Shown: positions 27,738 through 35,732, counted from the stretch's first letter. The stretch: DNA of 64,000 nucleotides from Myxococcales bacterium (GCA_016212965.1 JACRDA010000042.1:1-64000); one strand, 5' to 3'. Translations and numbers: made by a program. The notes: generated by a model not told the origin, from the sequence alone.

Positions 27738-28472
27738 TCAGGCCTTCGCAGGGCCCGGCCCCGCGGCTGCCGGCCCGGTGCCGGTCCGGCTCGCCTGGGT
27801 CTTGAGCGCCGACCCTTCCTTCTCCTTGGCCTGGAGCATGGCCTTGAGCTCGGCGATCTTCTCGGGGTTGCCCTCGTTCGCCTTGATCTGCGCCGCGAGC
27901 TCTTCCTTGTCCTTCTCGTTCTGCGCGATCTTGGCGTTGAGCTCGTCGAGTTGACGCTGCAGATCGGCCTTCTCGGCCGCGGCCTTGGCGTTCGCCGCGA
28001 TGCGCTCGGCCTCGGCCTCGTTGGAAGCCTTGACCACGAAGTAGGTCGTGAGGCCACCGCCGATGAGGACCGCAGCGATGCCGCCGATGAGGGCGTTGCG
28101 CAGCGTCTTCTTCGACTTGTCTTCCTTCAGCGCGACGAGCTGGCGTTCGTGGTGCTGTTGGGCCGTCATGGCCTCGAGCCGAGCCTTGTGCTCGGCCTCG
28201 GCGCGGGCCTTCTCGACCTCGGCGCGCTGCATGGCCTCGAGGCGAGCCTGTTCCTCGCGCGAGCGCCGCTCGTCCTCTTCGCGGCGACGCTGCTCTTCGC
28301 GGATGCGTGCTTCCTCGGTCTCGCGCGCGCGGCGCTCCTGCTCGAGGCGCTCTTGCTCCGCGCGAGCGGCGGCCTGCTGGCGCGTTTCCTCTTCGGACTT
28401 GATGCGATCTTCCTCGATCGTCATCAGCTCCTTGAGAGAGAAGAGAACCGAGCTTTCCTGTTCCTCAGCCAT
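27738..28472 (-). CDS. Single-membrane-segment protein flanked by two coiled coils
   Basis: A 244-residue protein of unknown function. Residues ~18-110 are an almost continuous Glu/Arg/Gln/Ala coiled coil ('RLEQERRARETEEARIREEQ'). One hydrophobic helix follows at ~127-148 ('NALIGGIAAVLIGGGLTTYF'), then a second coiled coil (~150-225, 'LDELNAKIAQNEKDKEELAA') and an Ala/Gly/Pro tail. There is no signal peptide, so the first coil is probably cytoplasmic and the second periplasmic. AAAGGAG lies 12-13 nt before the ATG. Upstream (minus strand) TACTAA/TAAAAT may be the -10 box. It could be a scaffold or TolA-like spacer. Confidence 0.75.
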   Translation of the reverse strand: MAEEQESSVLFSLKELMTIEEDRIKSEEETRQQAAARAEQERLEQERRARETEEARIREEQRRREEDERRSREEQARLEAMQRAEVEKARAEAEHKARLEAMTAQQHHERQLVALKEDKSKKTLRNALIGGIAAVLIGGGLTTYFVVKASNEAEAERIAANAKAAAEKADLQRQLDELNAKIAQNEKDKEELAAQIKANEGNPEKIAELKAMLQAKEKEGSALKTQASRTGTGPAAAGPGPAKA

Positions 28473-28544
28473 GATCCCGTCGAGCTCCTTTCAACGTACG
28501 CCGACCGCGTTCGACCATTTTAGTACCAAATCGGCGCACGCGGG

Positions 28545-28573
28545 AAAACTGCTCTCGGATTGTGACCGAGAGC
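28545..28573 (-). terminator. Intrinsic terminator on the minus strand
   Basis: A perfect 8-bp inverted repeat GCTCTCGG/CCGAGAGC with a 7-nt loop (28551-28573) is followed on the minus strand by AGTTTT. It lies between two divergent genes, so the only minus-strand transcript it could end is one reading leftward from mlaD through the antisense of the biotin carrier gene. It could instead be an operator. Confidence 0.5.
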
Positions 28574-28624
28574 GGGCCGGAACGCCCACTTCCATCGCAG
28601 CCGTTCCGTGGTAGTTTGCGCGCC

Positions 28625-28843
28625 ATGGCCGTCGTCATCAAGGCGCACATCACCGGTACCGTGTGGAAGATCGAGGTCAAGACCGGCGACCGGGTCGAGG
28701 AGGGCACCGTCGTCGCGATCCTCGAGTCGATGAAGATGGAGATGCCGGTCGAGGCCGAGGACGCCGGCGTCGTCACGGCGATCCACACGACCGAGGGGGC
28801 GCCGGTGAAGGAAGGCGAGCCGCTCGTCACGCTGGACGGCTGA
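28625..28843 (+). CDS. Stand-alone biotin/lipoyl-attachment carrier protein
   Basis: A 72-residue protein made only of a biotinyl domain. The attachment Lys lies in 'AILESMKMEMPVEAEDAG', the canonical MKM motif of biotin carboxyl carrier proteins, about 35 residues from each end as the hammerhead fold requires. It should be biotinylated by BirA and deliver CO2 for a carboxylase. No biotin carboxylase or carboxyltransferase gene is in the window. A -10-like TAGTTT at 28612-28617 lies 7 nt upstream of the ATG. Confidence 0.9.
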   Translation: MAVVIKAHITGTVWKIEVKTGDRVEEGTVVAILESMKMEMPVEAEDAGVVTAIHTTEGAPVKEGEPLVTLDG

Positions 28844-28879
28844 GAAACCGCCTGCCCGGGCGCGCGTGCTCGCGCCGCA

Positions 28880-28898
28880 GGCGCCGGGCCCCGGCGCC
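28880..28898. terminator. Strong GC hairpin between converging genes
   Basis: A perfect 8-bp stem GGCGCCGG/CCGGCGCC with a 3-nt loop lies between the biotin carrier gene and mlaD, which converge. No T-run follows on either strand, so it may act as a U-less or bidirectional terminator. Confidence 0.4.
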
Positions 28899-28937
28899 AC
28901 GTGGGCGCCGCGTGCGCCCCCGGACGCCGCTCGAAGC

Positions 28938-29972
28938 TCATTCCTTCCAGAAGAACTTCCAGGGGTTGTGCTTGAGGTCGCGGGCCATCTCCTGCAGATC
29001 GTCGAAGAGTTGCTCGTCCATGACGAGCGCGCCGACGGTGCCGCGCCCGCGCCGGATGTGAGCCGTGATCGCGGCCGCGTCCCCGGCGATGCCCTTGGCG
29101 GTCTCGACCGTGCTGCTCACGTCCGTGAGCGTCTTCTTGATGAGCGCGATCTGCTCCTCCGAGCCGAGGACGTCGACGACGCGGCGGGCCGAGGCGAGCG
29201 CCTCGCGCGCGTCCGTGAGCAGCGCCGGCACGTCGCGCGCGCTGAGGTTCGCGGCCGAGGTGGTGAGCGCCTCGGTGCGCTCGAGGATGCGCTCGATGCG
29301 CGGGTTGTTGATGAGCTTCGCGCGCGCGTCGGCGATCGCGCCCTTGCTCTCGACGCTCAGGTCCTCGAGGTTGGCGGCGATGCGGTCGAGGCGCTCCTGG
29401 TTGTGCTCCATGAAGGCCCCCGTGCCCTTGAGCGTCGCCGTCAGGCCGAGGAACGCCTCCCGGATCGTCTTGCGATGCTCGCGGAGCGCGCTCACCGTCG
29501 TGGTGAGCAGATCGTAGCTCTCGGCGAGCAGCCGATCGAGGCGCGGCGGGTCGAGGCCGCGGATGGCCGCCCCGGAGCCGAGCGGGGCTGCGTCGTCGCT
29601 GCCCGGCTCGATCGCCAGGTACTGCTCGCCGAGCAGGCCGGCGGTCGTGATGTAGAAGGTCGCGTTCGAGTGGATGTCGGCCTGGAAGCGCTTCTCGAGG
29701 TTCGCGTGCACGCACACGAGCGGCTGCACCGTGCTGTCGGGCGCGGTGCACTTGCCGCGGAACACGATGTCCGCGACCTTGCCGACCTTCTGGCCCGCGA
29801 TGCGCACCGGCGCGCCGGTCTGCAGCCCGCCCGGGTCGTCGAAGCCGACGAGCACGTCGTAGGTCGGCTGGAAATTGATGCCGCCCATGATCAGGATGAA
29901 GCCGGCCAGGATGGCCAGCGCCACGAGCATGAGCAGGCCGACCTTGACCTCGATCGAGCGGGGGCTCGCCAT
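28938..29972 (-). CDS. mlaD: MlaD-family MCE lipid-transport protein
   Basis: The MCE subunit of an ABC lipid transporter, anchored in the inner membrane and reaching into the periplasm. It is 344 residues. An N-terminal membrane helix lies at ~9-28 ('VGLLMLVALAILAGFILIMG'). The MCE domain (~36-115) includes 'VGFDDPGGLQTGAPVRIAGQ', 'KVGKVADI' and 'TFYITTAGLLGEQYLAIEPG'. A long helical region (~150-340) with coiled-coil character follows, which in this family can form a tube or needle. In most genomes mlaD follows mlaF-mlaE in one operon; here it is divergent from mlaF and apart from mlaE. Confidence 0.9.
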   Translation of the reverse strand: MASPRSIEVKVGLLMLVALAILAGFILIMGGINFQPTYDVLVGFDDPGGLQTGAPVRIAGQKVGKVADIVFRGKCTAPDSTVQPLVCVHANLEKRFQADIHSNATFYITTAGLLGEQYLAIEPGSDDAAPLGSGAAIRGLDPPRLDRLLAESYDLLTTTVSALREHRKTIREAFLGLTATLKGTGAFMEHNQERLDRIAANLEDLSVESKGAIADARAKLINNPRIERILERTEALTTSAANLSARDVPALLTDAREALASARRVVDVLGSEEQIALIKKTLTDVSSTVETAKGIAGDAAAITAHIRRGRGTVGALVMDEQLFDDLQEMARDLKHNPWKFFWKE

Positions 29973-30106
29973 GGCCCGTCATCATCCTTCATCGCTCGGC
30001 CGGCTCACAAGGACTTCCACGGCCGAGGCGTCGTTCGTCGCTTTCGGGCCGGCCCAGCCGGGCCCTGGCGCGTGTTGGCTTGCGCCGCCGCGGGTCGGCC
30101 GGCACG

Positions 30107-30859
30107 ATGCAGGCGAGCGTGATCTCCTACCGCGAACTGAAGAAATCCTTCGGCCCCAAGACCATCCTGAAGGGCGTGTCCTTCGACGTGGAGGACGGCG
30201 AGGTGTTCTTCATCATCGGCCAGAGCGGGGCGGGCAAGAGCGTGCTCATCAAGCACCTCGTCGGCCTGCTCGCGCCGGACTCGGGCGAGATCTGGCTCGA
30301 CGGCGAGGAGGTGAGCCGGTTCACCGAGACCCAGATGTACCGGGTGCGCATGAAGTGCGCGATGGTGTTCCAGCACTCCACCCTGTTCGACTCGATGAGC
30401 TGCCTCGACAACGTCGCCCTGCCGCTCCGCAAGCACAAGAAGCTCGCCGTGCCGGAGGCGCGGCGCGAGGCGAAGCGCCGCCTGGAGCAGGTGCACATGC
30501 TCGATTTTGCCGAGAAGTTCCCGGCCGAGCTCGGCGACGGGATGCGCAAGCGCGTCGCCATCGCGCGGGCGCTGACGCTCGAGCCCCGCTACGTGCTGTT
30601 CGACGAGCCGACCACCAGCCTCGACCCGGTGAGCGCACGGCGCGTGGACAAGCTCATCCGCGAGCTGTCGGACACGCTCGGGGTCACGAGCATCGTGGTG
30701 AGCCACGACCTCGTGTCGATCTTCGGCATCGCCGACCGCATCGTGTTCCTCTACCAGGGGCTGGTGAAGCTCACGGGCTCGCCGGCGGACTTCCGGGGCT
30801 CGCCCGATCCCGTCGTGCAGCAGTTCATCACCGGCGCGGCCGAGGGCCCCATCGAGTGA
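30107..30859 (+). CDS. mlaF: MlaF-type ABC transporter ATPase
   Basis: The ATPase that powers MlaE/MlaD phospholipid transport. I chose ATG 30107 (250 aa). Walker A 'IIGQSGAGKSVLIKHLVG' near residue 37, Q-loop 'MVFQHSTLFDSM', Walker B 'YVLFDEPTTSLDP' near 165 and H-loop 'SIVVSHDLVSIF' are intact. The ABC signature reads LGDGM (in 'AELGDGMRKRVAIARAL') instead of the usual LSGGM/Q: Ser to Gly and the third-position Gly to Asp. It lies on the opposite strand from mlaD and both mlaE genes, converging with the nearer mlaE (33-nt gap). Confidence 0.9.
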   Translation: MQASVISYRELKKSFGPKTILKGVSFDVEDGEVFFIIGQSGAGKSVLIKHLVGLLAPDSGEIWLDGEEVSRFTETQMYRVRMKCAMVFQHSTLFDSMSCLDNVALPLRKHKKLAVPEARREAKRRLEQVHMLDFAEKFPAELGDGMRKRVAIARALTLEPRYVLFDEPTTSLDPVSARRVDKLIRELSDTLGVTSIVVSHDLVSIFGIADRIVFLYQGLVKLTGSPADFRGSPDPVVQQFITGAAEGPIE

Positions 30860-30892
30860 CGAGGGTCCGCGCCGCCCGGCTGCGCGCGCCGC

Positions 30893-31759
30893 TCAGCCGA
30901 ACACGAGGAAGCTGGTCGCCGAGATGATGAGGTTCAGGATGATGACGGCGAGCGAGGTGTTGACGACCGCGCGGGTCGTGGCCGAGCCGACCCCCTCCGA
31001 GCCGCCGAAGGTCGACAGCCCCGCGTGGCCCGACACGATCGGGATGGCCGCGCCGTAGGCCAGGCACTTCACGAGCCCGGTGAGCAGGGCCGGGTACTTG
31101 ACCATCTGCAGGTTCATGAACGTCTGGGGGTTCAGGTCGAACATGACCCACGCCGTCAAGAGGCCCATCACGTAGGCCACGAGCCCGCTCCAGATGATGA
31201 GGCAGGTGACCATGATGATGCTCGCGATGAAGCGCGGCTTGATGAGGTAGTCGATGGGGTCGGCGGCGCACATGCGCAGCGCGTCCACCTGCTCGGTCAC
31301 CACCATCGAGCCGACCTCGGCGGCGATGCCCGCCCCGACGCGCGTCGCGAGCATCAGCGCGCCGATGGACGCGGCGAGGTCGCGCACCAGGTACTCGAGG
31401 TAGGTGGCCCCGAGCATCGAGAGATCCGGCAGGATGCGCTTGTTCTGCACGCCCGCCTGGTAGACGAGGATCATGCCGATGAAGCCCATCACGACGGTGA
31501 GGAAGAACAGTGAGCGGTTGCCGATCTCGTACATGTAGTACGCGACCGCGCCCTTCTCGCGGCGGCCCCGAACCACGTAGTAGAGCGTGCGCACGAACAG
31601 CGAGTAGAGCTCCCGCGCGGTGCGGAACAGCTCGAGGAAGCCTCCGCCGAGCTTGGCGACGAAGCCCGGCGCCGGCGGAGTGTCCGGGACGGGCTCGTGG
31701 CTCCCGCCGGCGAGGGGGCCGGCTTGGGTCGGCGCAGAGGAGCCGTGCGAGGTCGACAT
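30893..31759 (-). CDS. mlaE: MlaE-family ABC transporter permease (copy 1)
   Basis: Inner-membrane permease of an MCE lipid transporter. I chose ATG 31759 (288 aa), which sits 5 nt after the stop of the second mlaE gene. Residues 1-~40 are a Pro/Gly/Ser-rich extension. MlaE signatures are 'ATYLEYLVRDLAASIGALML', 'ATRVGAGIAAEVGSM', 'MVVTEQVDALRMCAADPIDY' and the C-terminal 'GGSEGVGSATTRAVVNTSLA'. About five or six membrane segments are visible. It is translated in tandem with copy 2, suggesting a heterodimeric permease instead of the usual MlaE homodimer. Confidence 0.9.
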   Translation of the reverse strand: MSTSHGSSAPTQAGPLAGGSHEPVPDTPPAPGFVAKLGGGFLELFRTARELYSLFVRTLYYVVRGRREKGAVAYYMYEIGNRSLFFLTVVMGFIGMILVYQAGVQNKRILPDLSMLGATYLEYLVRDLAASIGALMLATRVGAGIAAEVGSMVVTEQVDALRMCAADPIDYLIKPRFIASIIMVTCLIIWSGLVAYVMGLLTAWVMFDLNPQTFMNLQMVKYPALLTGLVKCLAYGAAIPIVSGHAGLSTFGGSEGVGSATTRAVVNTSLAVIILNLIISATSFLVFG

Positions 31760-31764
31760 CGGGG

Positions 31765-32583
31765 TCAGAGCGTGAAAGACACGAAGTAGTCGAGCACGAA
31801 GATGCCCGCGGCGGACGCAACCACCGTGGCGTTGACCGCGCGGCCGACGCCCGGCGCGCCGCCGGTGACCGCGAGACCGAAGTGGCAGCTCGACAGGCCG
31901 ATGACGACCCCGAAGAGCGCGCTCTTCACCAGGCCGCTCATGATGTCGCCGACGCCGATGAGGCCGCCGGTGAGGCTGTTGTAGAACGTGGCGGGACTGA
32001 CGCCGATGAGCACCATGCCGGCGCCGCACGCGCCGAGGATGGCCAGCGCGTCGGCGAGCACGGTCGCGAGGAACAGCGTGCACACGATCGCGAGGAAACG
32101 CGGGGCGACGAGGAACGAGATGGGGTCGATGGCGAGGACGCGCATGGCGTCGATCTGCTCGGTCACCACCATGGTCCCGAGCTCGGCCGTGTTGTTGGCG
32201 CCGACGCGGCCGTTGATCATGAGCGCCGTCAGCAGCGGGGCGATCTCGCGGAAGGTGCTGAAGCCCGCGGCCCAGCCGACGAGGGCGTGCGCCTGCAGCC
32301 GCTGCACGAGGGGCGCCGCCTGGATGACGACGATGGCGCCCGTGAAGAGCGCCGTCACGACCACGATGGGCATCGATTTCACGCCCATGCGGTAGAGGCT
32401 GCGGAAGAGCTCGTCGCGATCGACGCGCAGCCGGACCAGGCGTGACATGAGCCGGCCCGCGACCATGCCCATGCTGCCGGTCGTCTGCGCGATGGAGAGC
32501 AGGGCCTCGCCGGCCGCGTGCAGGATGCCCTTCTGCTCGACCGCGCGCGCCGACCGCGCAGCCACCTCTTTGCTCTTCGCCAT
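31765..32583 (-). CDS. mlaE: MlaE-family ABC transporter permease (copy 2)
   Basis: The first gene of the mlaE pair. I chose ATG 32583 (272 aa); upstream in-frame sequence is Arg/Ala-rich and unlike the family. Signatures: 'TGAIVVIQAAPLVQRLQAHA', 'REIAPLLTALMINGRVGAN', 'TAELGTMVVTEQIDAMRVLA' and 'GGAPGVGRAVNATVVASAAG'. It ends in 'LDYFVSFTL'. It is clearly homologous to, but quite diverged from, copy 1. A TAGGCT element about 40 nt upstream may be the -10 box. Confidence 0.9.
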   Translation of the reverse strand: MAKSKEVAARSARAVEQKGILHAAGEALLSIAQTTGSMGMVAGRLMSRLVRLRVDRDELFRSLYRMGVKSMPIVVVTALFTGAIVVIQAAPLVQRLQAHALVGWAAGFSTFREIAPLLTALMINGRVGANNTAELGTMVVTEQIDAMRVLAIDPISFLVAPRFLAIVCTLFLATVLADALAILGACGAGMVLIGVSPATFYNSLTGGLIGVGDIMSGLVKSALFGVVIGLSSCHFGLAVTGGAPGVGRAVNATVVASAAGIFVLDYFVSFTL

Positions 32584-32733
32584 GGGTCGACGGGGACGGC
32601 TCGCTCGCCGGGCGCCAAGCCTAACAGGCGGCGACGCGGCTCGCGCGCTTTTTGCGGCCACCGCGCCGCCCCGGGGCCGGGGCCCGGGCGGTCCCGCAGA
32701 GGCCGCGTCCGCCCCGTGCTACAGGATGCCGGC

Positions 32734-33573
32734 ATGCAGCGGCGCGAACCTGGCAAGCGCGGCCCGCGGCGCCTCTTCTGGCGCGGCGTGGCGCTCGTCG
32801 CCGGCGGCTACACGGCCCTCGCGGCGGCGACGCGCCTCGGGTACCGCGCCGTCCTCTATCCGGCGCCGCGGCGCGCGCTCGATGCGGCGCCTGCGGGAGC
32901 GAGCCTCCGGGGCTTCGTGCTGGAGGACGGCACCGAGGTCGCGACGCTCTGCTACCCAGCGCCTCGGGGCGGCGCGACGGTCGTCTTCTTCCACGGCAAC
33001 GGCGAGACCATCTCGGACTTCGTGGGCCTCGGCAGGGCGCTCGGCGCCCACGGCCTCGGCTTCGTCGCGGTCGAGTACCGCGGCTACGGCGCGTCGGCGG
33101 GCGCGCCGAGCGAGCCCGCCCTCTACCGCGACGCCGACGCCGTCCTCGGCGCGCTGCGCGCCGAGGGGGTGGGGCCGCTCGTGCTGTGGGGGCGCTCGCT
33201 CGGCACCGGCGTGGCGGTCGAGATGGCCCTCCGCGGTCACGGCGAACGGCTCGTGCTCTCGGCACCCTTCACCTCGATCCCCGCGGTCGCGGCGCGCTAC
33301 CTGCCGATCTTGCCCCTCGGCTGGCTGCTCGACGACACCTTCGACAACCTCGGCAAGGCGCCGCGCGTCGCGGTGCCGACCCTGATCGTGCACGGCGATC
33401 GCGACGGGGTCGTGCCGTACGCCATGGGCGCGGCGATCGCCGGCGCCATCCCGGGCGCGAACCTCGTGACGGTGGCGGGTGCGGGCCACAACGACGTGTT
33501 CGCGCGCGGCGGCCCCGAGCTGCTCGCGACCATCGCGCGGCACCTCGGAGGGGGCACGAACGCGCGCGAATGA
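32734..33573 (+). CDS. Membrane-anchored alpha/beta hydrolase
   Basis: A 279-residue hydrolase of the ABHD/BEM46-like type. A basic N-terminus is followed by a weakly hydrophobic stretch (~15-35) that may anchor it. The fold shows the oxyanion motif 'VVFFHGNGETISDF' near residue 85, the nucleophile Ser in 'LWGRSLGTGVAVEMAL' near 155, the acid in 'LIVHGDRDGVVPYAMG' near 220 and the His in 'VAGAGHNDVF' near 252, so the triad is complete. The substrate is unknown. A -10-like TACAGG (32720-32725) lies 8 nt before the ATG. Confidence 0.87.
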   Translation: MQRREPGKRGPRRLFWRGVALVAGGYTALAAATRLGYRAVLYPAPRRALDAAPAGASLRGFVLEDGTEVATLCYPAPRGGATVVFFHGNGETISDFVGLGRALGAHGLGFVAVEYRGYGASAGAPSEPALYRDADAVLGALRAEGVGPLVLWGRSLGTGVAVEMALRGHGERLVLSAPFTSIPAVAARYLPILPLGWLLDDTFDNLGKAPRVAVPTLIVHGDRDGVVPYAMGAAIAGAIPGANLVTVAGAGHNDVFARGGPELLATIARHLGGGTNARE

Positions 33574-33612
33574 TGCTAACGTCACCCGGCCCGCGGCCGG
33601 CGGGCTGACGGC

Positions 33613-35139
33613 ATGGACGGTCTCCTGCAGAAGCTGCTCGCGGGCGAAGATCTGCTCGCCGAGCTCATCGGCGTGCTCACGGCGCTCGTGCTCGCCGTCG
33701 CGCTCGCGCTGCTCTTGCCGCGCGAGCAGAAGAAGCTCGTGCGCGCGCCGTTCGGCCTGCTCGTGCTGCACGTGCTCTCGCTCGCGCTCTTGCCGGTCGC
33801 CGGGGCCGAGTCGAGCGTGGGGCGCGTGCTCGCGCCGCTCGCCATGTTCTTCGTGCTCGCTTCGATCGGGCGGAGTGGCGTGCTGCTCGGGCTCGACGTC
33901 CTGCTCGGGCGCAAGCTCGGCCGTCCGTTGCCGCGCATCATCCGCGACATCGTGCAGGTCGTGGTGTTCGCGGGCATCGGCATCGTCAGCCTGCGCCAGG
34001 CGGGGGCCGATCCGGGCTCGCTCCTCACCACCAGCGCGGTGCTCACCGCCGTGCTCGGCCTGTCGCTGCAGGAGACGCTCGGCAACGTGTTCGCCGGCCT
34101 CGCGGTCCAGATGCAGCGCCCCTTCGAGGTCGGCGACTGGATCCAGTTCGACTCCGAGTCGAAGAACATCGGGCGCGTGGTGGAGATCAACTGGCGCGCG
34201 ACCAAGGTCGTGACCCTCGACGAGCTCGAGATCATCGTGCCCAACTCGGCGCTCGCGAAGGCACCCATCCGCAACTACTCGAAGCCTACCGACGCCACGC
34301 GGCGCAGCGTGTTCCTGCAGGTGGCCTACGGCACCCCGCCGGGCCGCGTGCGCGAGGTCCTGCTCGGCGCGGTGCGCGAGTCGCCGGGCGTCCTCGCGGC
34401 GCCAACACCGACGGTGGTGACCAACAACTTCGGCGAGTCCGGCGTCGAGTACTGGGTGCGGTACTTCATCACGGAGTTCCACCGGCGCGATCTCATCGAC
34501 TCGGGGGTGCGCGACCGCATCTGGTACGCGCTGCGCCGCGAGGGCCTGTCGATCCCGTATCCGCGGCGCACCCTCGACATGCACCAGGTGACGAGCGAGT
34601 CGCGCGAGGTCGAACGCCAGCGCGAAAGTGCGGCGCGCGAGGCCGCCCTCCGCGGCGTCGACTTCCTCGCCGTCCTGCCCGCCGAGGACCATCGGTGGCT
34701 CTCCGACCAGACCGAGCTGCGCCTCTACGGCGCCGGCGAGACCATCGTGCGCCAGGGCGACGAGAGCCGCGAGTTCTACATCATCGAGACCGGCGAGGTC
34801 GTCGTGTCGGTGCAGCGCGCCGGGCAGGCGGACCTCGAGGTGGCGCGCCTCGGGGCCGGGAAGTTCTTCGGCGAGATGGCGTTCATGACCGGCGAGAAGC
34901 GCAACGCGAACGTGCGCGCCGCGGGCGACTGCCGCATCCTCGTCGTCGGCCACGACGCCGCGCAGCAGCTGTTCCTGCGCTCGCCCGAGCTCGCCGAGCG
35001 CATCTCCGGTGTGCTCGCCGAGCGCCAGGCCGAGCTTGAGCGCCATGCGACGGTCTCGCCGGAGTCGCGCGCGCGGGAGCTCGACGAGCACAAGACGCAG
35101 CTGCTCGCGCGCATCAAGAAGTTCTTCCTCCTCGGCTGA
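33613..35139 (+). CDS. MscS-type mechanosensitive channel fused to a cyclic-nucleotide-binding domain
   Basis: A 508-residue inner-membrane channel. About four or five membrane segments occupy residues ~15-175. The pore helix and beta domain of MscS follow: 'TAVLGLSLQETLGNVFAGLA' near 150, 'RPFEVGDWIQF' near 170 and 'TLDELEIIVPNSALAKAPIR' near 205. Residues ~350-470 form a cyclic-nucleotide-binding fold with 'ETIVRQGDESREFYIIETGE' and phosphate cassette 'FFGEMAFMTGEKRNANVRA'. The C-terminus has a helix and basic end. Such fusions (bCNG-type) exist, and ligand-gated rather than stretch-gated opening has been reported for the family. The cassette lacks the usual Arg before Ala/Thr (RNAN instead of PRxA), so ligand binding is uncertain. 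Confidence 0.88.
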   Translation: MDGLLQKLLAGEDLLAELIGVLTALVLAVALALLLPREQKKLVRAPFGLLVLHVLSLALLPVAGAESSVGRVLAPLAMFFVLASIGRSGVLLGLDVLLGRKLGRPLPRIIRDIVQVVVFAGIGIVSLRQAGADPGSLLTTSAVLTAVLGLSLQETLGNVFAGLAVQMQRPFEVGDWIQFDSESKNIGRVVEINWRATKVVTLDELEIIVPNSALAKAPIRNYSKPTDATRRSVFLQVAYGTPPGRVREVLLGAVRESPGVLAAPTPTVVTNNFGESGVEYWVRYFITEFHRRDLIDSGVRDRIWYALRREGLSIPYPRRTLDMHQVTSESREVERQRESAAREAALRGVDFLAVLPAEDHRWLSDQTELRLYGAGETIVRQGDESREFYIIETGEVVVSVQRAGQADLEVARLGAGKFFGEMAFMTGEKRNANVRAAGDCRILVVGHDAAQQLFLRSPELAERISGVLAERQAELERHATVSPESRARELDEHKTQLLARIKKFFLLG

Positions 35140-35150
35140 GACGCCGCCCC

Positions 35151-35585
35151 ATGTCTGCTCCCCCGCCGCATCCCTGGTACAAGGACGGCCTGCGCTTCGC
35201 CTGCACGGCCTGCGGCGACTGCTGCACCGGCGCGCCGGGCTACGTATGGGTCGACGACGCCGAGATCGCGCGCCTCGCCGAGCACACGCATCTCGAGCCC
35301 GTCGACTTCGAGCGCCGCTACGTGCGGCGCGTCGGGGCGCGGCGCTCGCTCCTCGAGCGCGCGACCGGCGCGTGCGTGTTCTTCGACGAGGGCGCCCGGC
35401 GCTGTCGGGTGTACCCGGCGCGTCCGACGCAGTGCCGCACCTGGCCGTTCTGGTCCGAGAACGTCTCGAGTCCGGAGCGCTGGGCCGAGGTCGAGCAGTG
35501 CTGCCCGGGAAGCGGGCAGGGCGCGCTCGTGCCGCTCGCGGCCATCCGGCGCTCGCTCGGCGAAGCGGGCGGTGAGGAGCCCTGA
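35151..35585 (+). CDS. YkgJ-family cysteine cluster protein
   Basis: A 144-residue protein with the Fe-S or zinc cluster cysteines of the CxxCxxCC family: 'FACTACGDCCTGAPGYVWV' near residue 17, then 'GACVFFDEGARRCRVYPARP' and 'TQCRTWPFW' near 75-105, and a late Cys pair 'EQCCPGSGQG'. The function of the family is not established. It starts 11 nt after the MscS gene and probably shares its transcript. Confidence 0.88.
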   Translation: MSAPPPHPWYKDGLRFACTACGDCCTGAPGYVWVDDAEIARLAEHTHLEPVDFERRYVRRVGARRSLLERATGACVFFDEGARRCRVYPARPTQCRTWPFWSENVSSPERWAEVEQCCPGSGQGALVPLAAIRRSLGEAGGEEP

Positions 35586-35604
35586 GAGGCGAGCCGTCGC
35601 AGGG

Positions 35605-35677
35605 TGGGTCCAGAGGGACTCGAACCCTCGACCTACGGGTTAAAAGCCCGCAGCTCTACCGACTGAGCTATGGACCC
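35605..35677 (-). tRNA. tRNA-Lys (anticodon UUU)
   Basis: Read on the minus strand, the 73-nt sequence folds as a tRNA: acceptor GGGTCCA/TGGACCC with discriminator A, D-arm with GCTCAGTCGGTAGAGC, anticodon stem GCGGG/CCCGT with loop CTTTTAA (anticodon TTT), and T-arm with GGTTCGAGTCC. CCA is not encoded. A -10-like TAAGGT (35684-35689) lies 6 nt upstream of the mature 5' end. Confidence 0.97.
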
Positions 35678-35732
35678 GCGCCGACCTTAGCACGGCGCTC
35701 CGGAACGTGGAGCGCGTCGCGAGGTCGCGCTC

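Noticed and set aside
32635-32653. Possible terminator CGCG-GCT-CGCG followed by TTTTT in a divergent promoter region
   Set aside because: The stem has only 4 bp and no plus-strand gene precedes it, so a terminator role makes little sense.
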